Origin: Bacillus sp. (in: firmicutes)
Lineage (GTDB): Bacteria > Bacillota > Bacilli > Bacillales > Bacillaceae_J
Direction of reading: 5' to 3'
Length of the DNA stretch: 64,000 nucleotides
NCBI GenBank assembly: GCA_012842745.1
Contig: DUSF01000033.1
Location: forward strand, 1-64,000
The translations under genes and the position numbers were made by a program. A model generated the notes under the pieces. The model saw only the letters and a list, made by a program, of their open reading frames with translations, made no database searches and was not told the origin of the DNA. This document shows, in pieces, positions 42,524-51,400 of the stretch. Within the stretch, counting starts at the first letter, position 1, and every line of letters starts with the position of its first letter.

Positions 42524-43239
42524 GTTATTCAGTAGTAGTGATTGAAGATAATATGGTGTTTAGAAATGAATTAATTAAAAAGTTGGAAAAAAATGCCTTC
42601 GAAATAGTAGGAGCTGCTAGTGAAAAGAAAAAGGCACTAGAGATTGTTGGCAATACTTTTCCTGATTTAGTCTTCCTTGATATCGGGCTAGAAAATAGTT
42701 CAGGCCTAGAATTAGCAGCAGAGATTATAGAATTGTATCCAGCAATTGGTATAGTCTTTGTAACAGGTTTTAGTGAATATGCACATATAGCCTATGATAT
42801 AGAAGCTATTGATTATCTTGTAAAACCAGTAAATGAAACACGTTTTGCCCAATGTATCAACAAAATTACAAGCTACCTCACAAATAAAGAGGACTTACAA
42901 AAGCAAATTGCTGTTAAATACAAGGGTGGAATAGAATTAATCGAACAAGAAAAGATTGTGTACTTAACAACAGAAAAAAAGAATACAAAATTTATTTATT
43001 TTAACTCTGATGCTAAATTATCTACTTTAAACACCAATGAACCGCTAAAGGATATTATTGAGAAGCTTTCTAACAGTATTTTTATTAGGACTCATAAAAG
43101 CTATGTAGTAAATTTAAATTTTATAAAACGAATAGAGCCTTCTGGGCAAACCTATTTAATCTATTTAAAAAAATGCGCCGATATTATTTATTTAAGTAAA
43201 AATTACTTATTACCTCTTTATCACAGGTTAAAAATATAG
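42520..43239 (+). CDS. agrA: AgrA-like LytTR-family response regulator
   Basis: This 239-residue protein has a receiver domain (1-120; acidic Glu9-Asp10, phosphoacceptor Asp54 in VFLDIG, Lys107 region YLVKPV) and a C-terminal LytTR DNA-binding domain (about 140-235; FIRTHKSYVVNLNFIKRI named in part). The GTG start overlaps the agrC stop. The 21-bp-spaced repeats at 40292-40344 are its probable targets. It could also be classed as a generic LytR/AlgR regulator; the operon supports AgrA. Confidence 0.88.
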   Translation: MSYSVVVIEDNMVFRNELIKKLEKNAFEIVGAASEKKKALEIVGNTFPDLVFLDIGLENSSGLELAAEIIELYPAIGIVFVTGFSEYAHIAYDIEAIDYLVKPVNETRFAQCINKITSYLTNKEDLQKQIAVKYKGGIELIEQEKIVYLTTEKKNTKFIYFNSDAKLSTLNTNEPLKDIIEKLSNSIFIRTHKSYVVNLNFIKRIEPSGQTYLIYLKKCADIIYLSKNYLLPLYHRLKI

Positions 43240-43294
43240 CATTATATTAAGAAAAAAACCTTTATATGGGCAATAAAAGTAGAAAAATTATGCA

Positions 43295-43360
43295 GCATTC
43301 CTTGTAAGGAATGCTTTCTGGCTGTCGAGAAAGTCTCGACAGCCTGTGGGGTCCTATAGA
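43295..43360 (+). terminator. tandem hairpins after agrA
   Basis: Stem GCATTCCTT / AAGGAATGC (43295-43314), then GGCTGTCGAGA / TCTCGACAGCC with a three-base loop (43320-43344), then a small hairpin ending in TCTTTTTATTTTT. Together they would stop agr transcription before the convergent paaX gene. Confidence 0.65.
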
Positions 43361-43367
43361 CCTCTTT

Positions 43368-44261
43368 TTATTTTTGATTATTGACCATATACGGATGGCT
43401 TAGCACCTCATATTCGCTGTCTTTTTTGTGCATTTCATTATCCTTTTCAAACACACTTTCAAAGAATTGATTGGCAGGTTCCGCGAGTGTCTTATAGTAA
43501 TCGCTAAATAACGATGCGGCATGACCGCCTAGCCATTTGCTTGGGAGTAATTCTTCCGGTAAACCTGGATCAATAAACAAAAATTTACGGTATTGATGAA
43601 CTAATTTTGCTCTCTCAACAAAACAAGCAGCGTCTGTCATTTCACCGTTTAATATTTTATTTTTATCAACGACATATTTCTTGCTATAAACAGTAATGAA
43701 CTCTTCATATTTGGCGTTAATATTATCAATATCCCAGCATGATTTAACAAGCGTTTCGTTGTCGGCAGGTCCTTTATACTCTGATACAAAAAAATGCACA
43801 TAGGGCTCGATTTTATATTTTTTAATTAATATATTCACTTCATCCTCAAGATTATTTGGTGAAATCCAGCAGCTATTTAAAAGCATTCCAAAGCCGCTCC
43901 ACACTAATTCCTGCCTTAACTCGTCACGTATATTCCGCTTTTCTTCAGGAATGGTATACGTCAATGTCCGCCAGGAACCATCCCATTTCTCAGGATTCAA
44001 TTTAAAGATGCGTTTTGCCGCTTCCTCAATCCGCGCCACACCCATTTTCGTAAGTGAATAATAGCTTTTATTGCCTTTTTTCGTAGCAGTAACCCAGCCT
44101 TGTTTGCCCATGCGGGAAATTGCAGCCCTTACTGATTGATCATTATGGCCGAATTCTTCAAGCAAACGTATTAAACTACCAATCCAAATTTTATTGCCAT
44201 AATGACTTATATAATCACCATACAGTGTAAAAATCATTGAGCGTGTATTTATATTTGTCAC
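43368..44261 (-). CDS. paaX: PaaX family transcriptional repressor
   Basis: This 297-residue protein has an N-terminal winged helix (about 5-80; SVRAAISRMGKQGWV), a central Cas2-like domain and the C-terminal PaaX domain (about 190-290). PaaX represses phenylacetate genes and is released by phenylacetyl-CoA. It is the last gene of the paa cluster, 113 bases after the enoyl-CoA hydratase gene. Conserved TGTATGACGT elements before paaA, paaK and livH are candidate targets. Confidence 0.9.
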   Translation of the reverse strand: MTNINTRSMIFTLYGDYISHYGNKIWIGSLIRLLEEFGHNDQSVRAAISRMGKQGWVTATKKGNKSYYSLTKMGVARIEEAAKRIFKLNPEKWDGSWRTLTYTIPEEKRNIRDELRQELVWSGFGMLLNSCWISPNNLEDEVNILIKKYKIEPYVHFFVSEYKGPADNETLVKSCWDIDNINAKYEEFITVYSKKYVVDKNKILNGEMTDAACFVERAKLVHQYRKFLFIDPGLPEELLPSKWLGGHAASLFSDYYKTLAEPANQFFESVFEKDNEMHKKDSEYEVLSHPYMVNNQK

Positions 44262-44374
44262 GTAAACTCATCCTTCTTAGTTTGCTAATTTTAATATTAT
44301 TATAGTTTGAGGATGATATCAAATAGCTTTCAACATATTTTTACAAAAATAGTCATTTGTTGCAAGTGTTCTAT

Positions 44375-45151
44375 CTATTGGCCTATAAAAATAGGAGGCC
44401 TTTTTTCACTAAAAGCATCCAATGCTTCGATTCTATCTTTTGTTGGAATCGTCATTTCATATGCTTTTGCTTCAATCGCTAGGCCCGTTTGCAAATCAAC
44501 TTCCATGCCATAGTTAATAGCATATTTCGCCTGCTGTAAGGCAACAGGACCATTTGCCATCATTTGTTCTGCAAGTGAAATGCATTCTTCCATTAAAGCA
44601 CTTTGTTCAACTACCTTTGTTACTATGCCAAGCATATTTGCTTCATCCGCCGTTACTTTTTTCGCTGTAAAAATAAGCTCCTTTGCTTTTGCTTCGCCAA
44701 TCAATCTCGGAAGACGCTGCGTCCCCCCTGCACCTGGTATAATCGCCCATTTCAATTCGGTAAGGCCCATCGTCGCTTCTGTTACAGCAATTCTAAAATC
44801 GCATGCCAACATTAGCTCAAAGCCACCGCCAAACGCGTGTCCATTAATAGCAGCAATCGTTGGTTGCGGCAATAGCGCAACATCGTTAAAAACGGTGCGA
44901 ATTTTATTAACATTGCGACGAACGTCTGATTCTGTCAATGTTCTTCGTTCTTTTAAATCGGCCCCGGCGCTAAAGGCCTTGTTTCCTGCTCCAGTAAAAA
45001 TGACAACTCTAATATTTTTATTCGTCCGTATTTCATCAACAATTTCTCCAAGTAACGACAAAGTTTCATAGTTAAAACAATTTAATACATCTGGACGATT
45101 AATCGTTACAAATCCAATATGATTTTTTTCTTCAAAGATAATATTTGCCAT
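44375..45151 (-). CDS. enoyl-CoA hydratase/isomerase of the paa operon
   Basis: This 258-residue crotonase-fold protein has the oxyanion block AFSAGADLKE (about 60-69) and INGHAFGGGFELMLACDFRIA (in part). Both acidic residues of classic hydratases can be seen (MGLTELKWAIIPGAGG). It is the third crotonase of this cluster besides PaaF and PaaG. Since PaaZ is missing, it could be the separate oxepin-CoA hydrolase known from some phenylacetate clusters, or a second hydratase. The first option is an inference from gene content. Confidence 0.8.
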   Translation of the reverse strand: MANIIFEEKNHIGFVTINRPDVLNCFNYETLSLLGEIVDEIRTNKNIRVVIFTGAGNKAFSAGADLKERRTLTESDVRRNVNKIRTVFNDVALLPQPTIAAINGHAFGGGFELMLACDFRIAVTEATMGLTELKWAIIPGAGGTQRLPRLIGEAKAKELIFTAKKVTADEANMLGIVTKVVEQSALMEECISLAEQMMANGPVALQQAKYAINYGMEVDLQTGLAIEAKAYEMTIPTKDRIEALDAFSEKRPPIFIGQ

Positions 45152-45184
45152 AAAAGTAGCTCTCCTTTTTCGTCACTTTTCGCT

Positions 45185-46387
45185 TTACTCAATATTTTCA
45201 ACAATAGTGGCAATTCCTTGACCAACACCAATACACATCGTTGCAAGCCCATATTTAACATGGCGCTTTTTCATTTCATATATAAGTGTCGTTAAAATTC
45301 TAGCGCCACTTGCCCCAAGTGGATGTCCGAAAGCAATCGCCCCACCATTGACATTGACAATTTCTTTATTTAATTCAAGCTGTTTTATACATTCCAGCGA
45401 TTGCGAGGCAAATGCTTCATTTAATTCAACTAATCCTATATCTTGTACTGTTAAGTTCGCACGAGCAAGTGCTTTTCTTGTTGCATAAATCGGCCCCAAG
45501 CCCATAATGGCTGGCTCTAAGCCGGCTGTTGCTGATGTTTTATATTTGACAAGTGGTTTGACACCTAATTCATAAGCCTTTTTCGCTGACATTAATAGGA
45601 GAACAGAAGCGCCGTCATTAACACCTGAAGCATTTCCAGCTGTAACTGAGCCGTTTTCAAAAATTGGCTTCAGCTTCGCTAAGTTTTCTAACGTCGTTTC
45701 CGGTCTTGGATGTTCATCTTTATTGACTATTATCTCATTTCCTTTACGGTCATGGTAAACAACTGGCACAATTTCTTCCGCAAAACGATTTTCATCCATT
45801 GCCTTCTTAGCCTTCATCTGGCTTTCATAAGCAAATTGATCCTGTTGTTCACGTGAAATATTGAAGCGCTGCGCCACGTTTTCGGCAGTTTTCGGCATTG
45901 TATCTGAACCATACATTTCATGTAATTTCTCATTTGTAAAACGCCAGCCAATTGTAGTATCAAACATTTTCATATCACCGCGCGGGAATTCTGCATCGGG
46001 TTTCGCCATTACAAATGGCGCACGTGTCATACTCTCTGTTCCTCCAGCAATGAAAATATCTCCCTCACCAGCGATAATCGCCCGGGCAGCATAGTTCACC
46101 GCATCTAAACCAGAGCCGCAAAGGCGATTGATTGTTGTTCCGCCAACCTCAATTGGAAGGCCAGCGAGTAGCACTGACATTCTTGCCACGTTGCGGTTAT
46201 CTTCACCGGCTTGGTTTGCATTTCCTAAAACAACTTCTTCAATTTGCTCAACTCGTACTTTTGGATTTCTTTCGATAATTTTTTTTATGACAATCGCTGC
46301 CAAATCATCAGGACGGACTGACTTTAAAGTACCTTTATAGCGACCGATTGGCGTTCTTACCGCATCGACAATGACAACTTCATTCAT
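45185..46387 (-). CDS. paaJ: 3-oxoadipyl-CoA/3-oxo-5,6-dehydrosuberyl-CoA thiolase
   Basis: This 400-residue thiolase has nucleophile Cys90 (NRLCGSGLDAVN), His in AFGHPLGASGAR and the second Cys in TMCIGVGQG. It releases acetyl-CoA at two steps of the phenylacetate route. It is encoded 18 bases after the hydroxyacyl-CoA dehydrogenase gene. The sequence is also like general acetyl-CoA acyltransferases; the operon supports PaaJ. Confidence 0.88.
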   Translation of the reverse strand: MNEVVIVDAVRTPIGRYKGTLKSVRPDDLAAIVIKKIIERNPKVRVEQIEEVVLGNANQAGEDNRNVARMSVLLAGLPIEVGGTTINRLCGSGLDAVNYAARAIIAGEGDIFIAGGTESMTRAPFVMAKPDAEFPRGDMKMFDTTIGWRFTNEKLHEMYGSDTMPKTAENVAQRFNISREQQDQFAYESQMKAKKAMDENRFAEEIVPVVYHDRKGNEIIVNKDEHPRPETTLENLAKLKPIFENGSVTAGNASGVNDGASVLLLMSAKKAYELGVKPLVKYKTSATAGLEPAIMGLGPIYATRKALARANLTVQDIGLVELNEAFASQSLECIKQLELNKEIVNVNGGAIAFGHPLGASGARILTTLIYEMKKRHVKYGLATMCIGVGQGIATIVENIE

Positions 46388-46405
46388 TTGTAAATAGCTC
46401 CTCTC

Positions 46406-47260
46406 TTACTTGTCAGAATAATCATAAACACCCTTGCCAACCTTTCGTCCTAATCGGCCAGCCTTCACATACTGCTCTAGCAGTGGGGCTGGGCGGTATT
46501 TTTCTCCTAATTTCTCATGCAAGTATTTTAAATTATTTAAACGGGCATCCAACCCTACAAGGTCTACAAGCTCAAATGGGCCCATCGGGAAATTTAAGCC
46601 AAGCTTAATCGCTTTATCAATTTCTTCGGGCGTGCCAATTCCTTCTTGAAGCATATAAAATGCTTCATTGCCAACTAGTGTGCTAATCCGGCTCGTAACA
46701 AAGCCCGGAAATTCATTGACAACCACTGTTTCTTTCCCCATTTTTTCGGAAACCTGCCGCGCTATTTCCGCTGTTTCATCAGCCGTTTCCAGTCCACGGA
46801 TAATTTCTACTAAGGGCATTTTATGAACAGGATTAAAAAAATGCATTGCAATTACTTTTTCAGGCCTTTTCGTATAGGAAGCAATTTCAGTCGGGCTCAT
46901 CGTTGATGTATTTGTAGCAAAATAACAACTGCTTGGTGCATGAGCATCAATCGTTTCAAATACGTTTTTCTTAATTTCTTTCATTTCAGGAACAGCTTCG
47001 ATGACCATATCAGCTGTTCTTACGGCATCCGCCAAATTGACTTCATATGTTAAGTGCTTTTTAGCCTCTTCTGCCTGTTCAGAGTGAAGTTTTCCGCGTT
47101 CAATTGCTTTTGCAAAAATACTATTTATGTCTTTTTCAGCAGCAGCTAAAGCTGCATTTTTCACATCAACAAGCTTTACATGAAAGCCGCCAACAGCTGC
47201 TACATAGGCAATACCCCTTCCCATCGTGCCAGAACCTACAACTACTATATCGTTTACCAC
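46406..47260 (-). CDS. paaH: 3-hydroxyadipyl-CoA dehydrogenase
   Basis: This 284-residue NAD-dependent 3-hydroxyacyl-CoA dehydrogenase has the Rossmann motif GSGTMGRGIAYVAA (8-21), the catalytic dyad region MHFFNPVHKMPLVEII, and the C-terminal domain with GLNFPMGPFELVDLVGLD (in part). Its length is that of single-domain PaaH/Hbd, about half of the E. coli PaaH. It oxidises 3-hydroxyadipyl-CoA before thiolysis. A terminator-like hairpin lies upstream. Confidence 0.9.
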   Translation of the reverse strand: MVNDIVVVGSGTMGRGIAYVAAVGGFHVKLVDVKNAALAAAEKDINSIFAKAIERGKLHSEQAEEAKKHLTYEVNLADAVRTADMVIEAVPEMKEIKKNVFETIDAHAPSSCYFATNTSTMSPTEIASYTKRPEKVIAMHFFNPVHKMPLVEIIRGLETADETAEIARQVSEKMGKETVVVNEFPGFVTSRISTLVGNEAFYMLQEGIGTPEEIDKAIKLGLNFPMGPFELVDLVGLDARLNNLKYLHEKLGEKYRPAPLLEQYVKAGRLGRKVGKGVYDYSDK

Positions 47261-47304
47261 AGCTTTCCCCCCACTTTCTTCCTATTTAATATAGTTAAAA
47301 AAGG

Positions 47305-47346
47305 AACGAGCACGCTTAGTGAAAAAGGTGCCCGTTTTTATCATCA
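47305..47346 (-). terminator. internal terminator-like hairpin in the paa operon
   Basis: Minus-strand arms AACGGGCAC and GTGCTCGTT (one G-T pair), followed by CCTTTTTT. It lies between the aldehyde dehydrogenase gene and paaH, where it could attenuate the distal genes. Confidence 0.5.
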
Positions 47347-47363
47347 AAATCATGCTAATTTAA

Positions 47364-48881
47364 TTACACACCTAATGGATTTAACGGCTTGGCACCATAG
47401 TATGAAAGAACACTTTTTGTTTCTGTATATAAATCCAATGTTTCAATACAAAGTTCACGCCCAAAGCCTGATTGCTTATAGCCGCCAAAAGGTGTTCCAG
47501 GAAATGCCGAGAATGGACAATTCACCATTACAATCCCAGCACGGATTTGATTAGCAACACGAGTTGCCTTGCCTTGGTCCTTCGTCCAAACAGCAGATCC
47601 TAATCCGAATTCTGTGTCGTTTGCAAGTTTAATCGCTTCTTTTTCATCGCTAAACTTCATAACAACGACAACTGGGCCAAAGATTTCTTCACTGACAACC
47701 TTCATATCATGATTAACGTCCGTAATAATCGTCGGTGCATACCAGTGACCATTTTCAAAACCTTCTACTTTCACTTCATGACCGCCAGTAACAATTGTCG
47801 CTCCATCTTCAATCGCTGATTTTACATAACCATCAACCACCTCAAGCTGCCCCCTACTAATAATCGAGCCAACTTGTGTTTCTTGACTTAACGGGTCGCC
47901 TAAACGTAATTGTTTTGTTTTCTCAACAAATTTTTCCATGAACTCATCATAAATATTTTCATGAACATACAAACGTGAACGCGCCTCACAAGATTGGCCT
48001 GTGTTATAGAAAATACCAAAGATAGAGCCATATACAGCTGCATCAAGATCTGCATCCTCAAATACAATATTTGGTGATTTTCCACCTAATTCAAGTGTAA
48101 GTCGTTTTAATGTTTGCGAAGCCTTTTCCATAATATCTTTTCCAACAGGTGTCGAGCCGGTAAAGGCAACTTTATCAACACCAGGGTGTTCAACAATAGC
48201 ATCGCCAACACTAGCACCTGGTCCAGTGACAATGTTTACTACCCCTTCAGGGACCCCTGCTTCATGACAAATTTCGGTTAAAACAATTGCCGTTAATGGT
48301 GTTAAACTAGCAGGCTTTAACACGATTGAACAACCAGCTGCAAGTGCTGGCGCAATCTTCCAAGCAGCCATCATCATTGGATAGTTCCAAGGAATGATTT
48401 GCCCACATACGCCTACTGGCTCTTTTTGTGTGTAGTTAAAAAAGCCATATGGTAGATTATTTACTTCGCCACGGTGAGCAACAATGGCACTTGCATAAAA
48501 TTCAAAATCTTCAATAGATTGCATGACCTGACCTTGGGCAGCTGATAATGATTTACCGCTGTTTACTACTTCTAGTTCTACTAGCTCATTGAAACGAGAC
48601 CTCATAATCGAAGCGATTTTATTTAAAACTCTCGATTTTTTGTTAACTGGGAACTTTCGCCACGGTCCATTGTCAAATGCATTTCTTGCTGCTTCAACTG
48701 CTTTATTTACATCTTCCTTAGATGCTTTTGCAACTTGAGCAAGCACTTCACCTGTAGCAGGATTATATGTAGTAAATGTTTCATTTGAAATGGCATCGAC
48801 ACGCTCGCCATTAATAACCATTTTATAATAGTCTCGTTTTACAGCTAACTTTTCCATTTTTTCTACTTTTACAGTCGACAT
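47364..48881 (-). CDS. aldehyde dehydrogenase of the paa cluster
   Basis: This 505-residue ALDH has IPWNYPMMMAAWK, LELGGKSPNIVFEDADLD (Glu base) and NTGQSCEARSR (Cys nucleophile). It is similar in type to phenylacetaldehyde and betaine aldehyde dehydrogenases. Two roles fit the context: oxidation of phenylacetaldehyde to phenylacetate, or oxidation of the open-chain semialdehyde formed from oxepin-CoA, normally done by the missing PaaZ. A free-standing dehydrogenase for the second step is known in Azoarcus-type clusters. It sits between paaG and paaH with same-strand spacing. Confidence 0.82.
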   Translation of the reverse strand: MSTVKVEKMEKLAVKRDYYKMVINGERVDAISNETFTTYNPATGEVLAQVAKASKEDVNKAVEAARNAFDNGPWRKFPVNKKSRVLNKIASIMRSRFNELVELEVVNSGKSLSAAQGQVMQSIEDFEFYASAIVAHRGEVNNLPYGFFNYTQKEPVGVCGQIIPWNYPMMMAAWKIAPALAAGCSIVLKPASLTPLTAIVLTEICHEAGVPEGVVNIVTGPGASVGDAIVEHPGVDKVAFTGSTPVGKDIMEKASQTLKRLTLELGGKSPNIVFEDADLDAAVYGSIFGIFYNTGQSCEARSRLYVHENIYDEFMEKFVEKTKQLRLGDPLSQETQVGSIISRGQLEVVDGYVKSAIEDGATIVTGGHEVKVEGFENGHWYAPTIITDVNHDMKVVSEEIFGPVVVVMKFSDEKEAIKLANDTEFGLGSAVWTKDQGKATRVANQIRAGIVMVNCPFSAFPGTPFGGYKQSGFGRELCIETLDLYTETKSVLSYYGAKPLNPLGV

Positions 48882-48906
48882 AAACTAACACCCCTATTTT
48901 TATTTT

Positions 48907-49680
48907 TTAGTATCCTTTAAACTCAGGCTTTCGTTTTTCTAGGAAAGAGGCTACGCCTTCCCCGTGATCTCTTGTTAAACCAGCAGTTCTCTGCCCATAT
49001 GCTTCTTTTTCAAGCATTTCTTCTAAATTGCAATTCCAGCTTTCATTAATATAACGCTTGATTAAGCCAATTGCTTTCGTTGGCATCTGCGCTAGCCTTT
49101 CAGCAAAAGCTGTTATTTCTTCCTGCCATTCGTCAACAGGTACAACCTTTGTTACTAAACCAACTGCTTTTGCTTCCTCCGCAGAAATTTTTTCACCTAA
49201 AATCGCTAATTCAAATGCTTTTGCTTGACCAACAAGCCTTGGCAAATAATATAAATTTCCTGAATCCGGAATTAAGCCAATATGAATAAAAGCTTCTACA
49301 AAACTAGCCTTTTCAGAGGCAAGGCGAAAATCACAAGCTAATGCAAGGCTTACACCTGCTCCCGCCGCAACACCATTAATAGCAGCAATGACCGGCTTTT
49401 CAATTGTTGCCAGCTGTTTAACCATTGGATTATAGCGATTGCGCAAAATTTCGCCATGATTCGTTTCATCCCCAATGCTGCCAAGGTCTTCACCTGAACA
49501 AAAGGCACGGCCTTCACCAGTAATGACTAAACAGCGAATCTCAGAGTTTTTTGCAACATCTTTCAAGGCTTGACCAATTTCATTATTCATTTGCTCTGTA
49601 AAGGCGTTCAGCTTGTCTGGTCGATTTAAGGTCACGTAAGCGACACCATTTTTCACATCAAATGTAATCGTTTCAAACAT
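48907..49680 (-). CDS. paaG: 1,2-epoxyphenylacetyl-CoA isomerase
   Basis: This 257-residue crotonase-fold protein has GRAFCSGEDLGSIG (54-67), INGVAAGAGVSLALACDFRLA (in part) and IHIGLIPDSGNLYYLPRLVG (in part). The Asp in PDSG in place of the hydratase Glu, and the Cys-Ser-Gly-Glu-Asp block, are typical of PaaG. It converts the epoxide to oxepin-CoA. It is encoded ten bases after paaF. Confidence 0.9.
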   Translation of the reverse strand: MFETITFDVKNGVAYVTLNRPDKLNAFTEQMNNEIGQALKDVAKNSEIRCLVITGEGRAFCSGEDLGSIGDETNHGEILRNRYNPMVKQLATIEKPVIAAINGVAAGAGVSLALACDFRLASEKASFVEAFIHIGLIPDSGNLYYLPRLVGQAKAFELAILGEKISAEEAKAVGLVTKVVPVDEWQEEITAFAERLAQMPTKAIGLIKRYINESWNCNLEEMLEKEAYGQRTAGLTRDHGEGVASFLEKRKPEFKGY

Positions 49681-49690
49681 ATCGGTCCCC

Positions 49691-50467
49691 CTATTTCCCT
49701 TGAAAATTCGGCTTTCTCTTTTCGAGAAACGCCTTCATTCCTTCTTTTTGATCTAGCGAAGAAAATAATAAGTAAAAGTTCTTGCGCTCAAATTGCATGC
49801 CCTCATACAATGAATAATCAACTGCTTTTAATACAGACTCTTTTATAAGTCTTAATGAAAGAGGAGGCTGCTCAGCAATTTTCTTAGCAAAACGAACCGT
49901 TTCTTCAAGTAACACTTCCGCTGCGATTAAGCGGTTAACGACACCGTATTGTAAAGCTTCCTTTGCTGTCATTGGCTCACCAAGCCAAAGCCATTCCAAC
50001 GCTTTTGTCTTCCCCATTAATTTCGTTAGCCTTTGTGTGCCACCTGCTCCTGGCATCACCCCAAGCTTTATTTCCGGGAAGCCAAATTGAGCATTTTCAG
50101 CAGCAAACAACACATCACAACATAGCGCTAATTCAAAGCCACCACCTAAAGCAAAGCCATGGACCGCTCCGATGATTGGCTTCTTAATAAGGGCGATTCG
50201 GTCCCAATCTTGAAACTGATTCAATAATTCAAAACGAATTGGATTGTCCTCAGCCATTTCATCGATATCAGCACCTGCAGCAAAAGCACGTCCTTCCCCA
50301 GCGATAACAATCACTTTTATTTCCTCATTTTCATCAAAGGCTTCTAAGGCTTCAGTAATTTCTCTAACCATTCCTCGATTAAGTGCATTTAACACTTTCG
50401 GGCGATTTAGCATAATGTAGCCGATAGAATCACTGTTTAATACTTTAATAAACTGGTTGTTATTCAT
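49691..50467 (-). CDS. paaF: 2,3-dehydroadipyl-CoA hydratase
   Basis: This 258-residue enoyl-CoA hydratase has GRAFAAGADIDEMAE, VHGFALGGGFELALCCDVLFA (in part) and FGFPEIKLGVMPGAGGTQRL (in part), with both catalytic Glu residues. It hydrates dehydroadipyl-CoA. The start overlaps the end of the EthD-like gene by eight bases. Confidence 0.87.
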   Translation of the reverse strand: MNNNQFIKVLNSDSIGYIMLNRPKVLNALNRGMVREITEALEAFDENEEIKVIVIAGEGRAFAAGADIDEMAEDNPIRFELLNQFQDWDRIALIKKPIIGAVHGFALGGGFELALCCDVLFAAENAQFGFPEIKLGVMPGAGGTQRLTKLMGKTKALEWLWLGEPMTAKEALQYGVVNRLIAAEVLLEETVRFAKKIAEQPPLSLRLIKESVLKAVDYSLYEGMQFERKNFYLLFSSLDQKEGMKAFLEKRKPNFQGK

Positions 50468-50768
50468 TTACTTCCTCACCAATCATTAACGTCACAATCT
50501 CTTTTGCAAACGACATTAAATCTTTTCCAGATGCTTTTGCTTCTTCTGTTTTCATCGCAGCTTTAAATGAATCCATGCTTTCATAATACATTTCACACAT
50601 TAAGTAATACTTGCTTTCACCGCCCATTGGACTGCCAATAAATTTCGTTACGTCCATTTTTAACAGACCAGGGATTTTTTTTGTAATCGGAGCATGGACT
50701 GAAAAATAATGCTCATCAAATTTCTCCTTATCTTCTGGGTGTTTATACAATGCAACAAATTTAATCAT
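50460..50768 (-). CDS. EthD-domain small protein of the paa operon
   Basis: This 102-residue dimeric ferredoxin-like (Dabb) protein carries the EthD pattern VALYKHPEDKEKFDEHYFSVHAP (in part, 5-27) followed by a KIPGL strand. EthD proteins accompany several aromatic and ether oxygenases; their job is unclear, possibly handling reactive intermediates. It lies between paaD and paaF, with the ribosome site AGGAGG before the ATG. It is not part of the E. coli paa set. Confidence 0.78.
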   Translation of the reverse strand: MIKFVALYKHPEDKEKFDEHYFSVHAPITKKIPGLLKMDVTKFIGSPMGGESKYYLMCEMYYESMDSFKAAMKTEEAKASGKDLMSFAKEIVTLMIGEEVNE

Positions 50769-50786
50769 TTCCTTACCTCCTGGTTT

Positions 50787-51281
50787 TTATAAAGTTGAAA
50801 TTGGTTTCATTGCTTCAAATGGATTTTTACATTCTTTGCAATATAAAAGACTTCGACAAGCTGAAGGGCCAAAGATATTTTCTAATGTGTTATAGGGTGA
50901 GCCACAATATGGGCAATCAACTTGCCAAGACCCATCACTTTCAAGTTGAAGCGGAGGAGGGGCGATGCCGAACTCTTTCAACGCTTCTCTTCCCTTTTCT
51001 GAAATCGATGCAGAAGTCCATGGAGGGGTATTGATGTAGTTAACCTCAACCTTTTCCACTTCATCAATTTCACTTACTGCTTTTATGACATTGTCTTTAA
51101 TAATTCCTAACGCTGGGCAACCTAAAAACGTTGGAAGAAGGTCTACAGTTACTTTGTTTTCGAGGGTAGTAATATTTCCTAGCATCCCTAAATCAACGAT
51201 ATTGATCGTATCAATCTCTGGATCATGAACAGTTTCGATTTGCTTTCTTACCTTTTCTTCTAAAGAATTTACGATGATCAT
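50787..51281 (-). CDS. paaD: phenylacetyl-CoA epoxidase assembly protein
   Basis: This 164-residue protein has a DUF59/MIP18 domain (about 5-100; VHDPEIDTINIVDLGM, LPTFLGCPAL) and a C-terminal zinc ribbon (CPYCGS, then CRSLLYCKEC). PaaD is thought to help iron-sulfur or metal assembly of the epoxidase. The Cys in FLGCPAL is the conserved DUF59 cysteine. It is separated from paaC by 119 bases containing a hairpin. Confidence 0.9.
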   Translation of the reverse strand: MIIVNSLEEKVRKQIETVHDPEIDTINIVDLGMLGNITTLENKVTVDLLPTFLGCPALGIIKDNVIKAVSEIDEVEKVEVNYINTPPWTSASISEKGREALKEFGIAPPPLQLESDGSWQVDCPYCGSPYNTLENIFGPSACRSLLYCKECKNPFEAMKPISTL

Positions 51282-51323
51282 GCTTCAATCCACCTTTCTA
51301 TTGTTATTTTTTCAAAAAAATAC

Positions 51324-51381
51324 ATGCTGCGGTTTACATGTAGTAAACTTATAAACTTGTTATATAGTAGAGCCGCAGCAT
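51324..51381 (-). terminator. internal terminator or attenuator between paaC and paaD
   Basis: Perfect 9-bp arms ATGCTGCGG and CCGCAGCAT with a 40-base loop that holds a further GTTTAC/GTAAAC hairpin. On the minus strand they are followed by GTATTTTTTT. Its place in the operon suggests partial termination after the epoxidase genes. Confidence 0.6.
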
Positions 51382-51400
51382 ATATTTGCTCTTATCATAC

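Noticed and set aside
44580-45071. Plus-strand ORF of 163 codons opposite the enoyl-CoA hydratase gene
   Set aside because: Full overlap with a conserved gene, low-complexity translation, no ribosome site.
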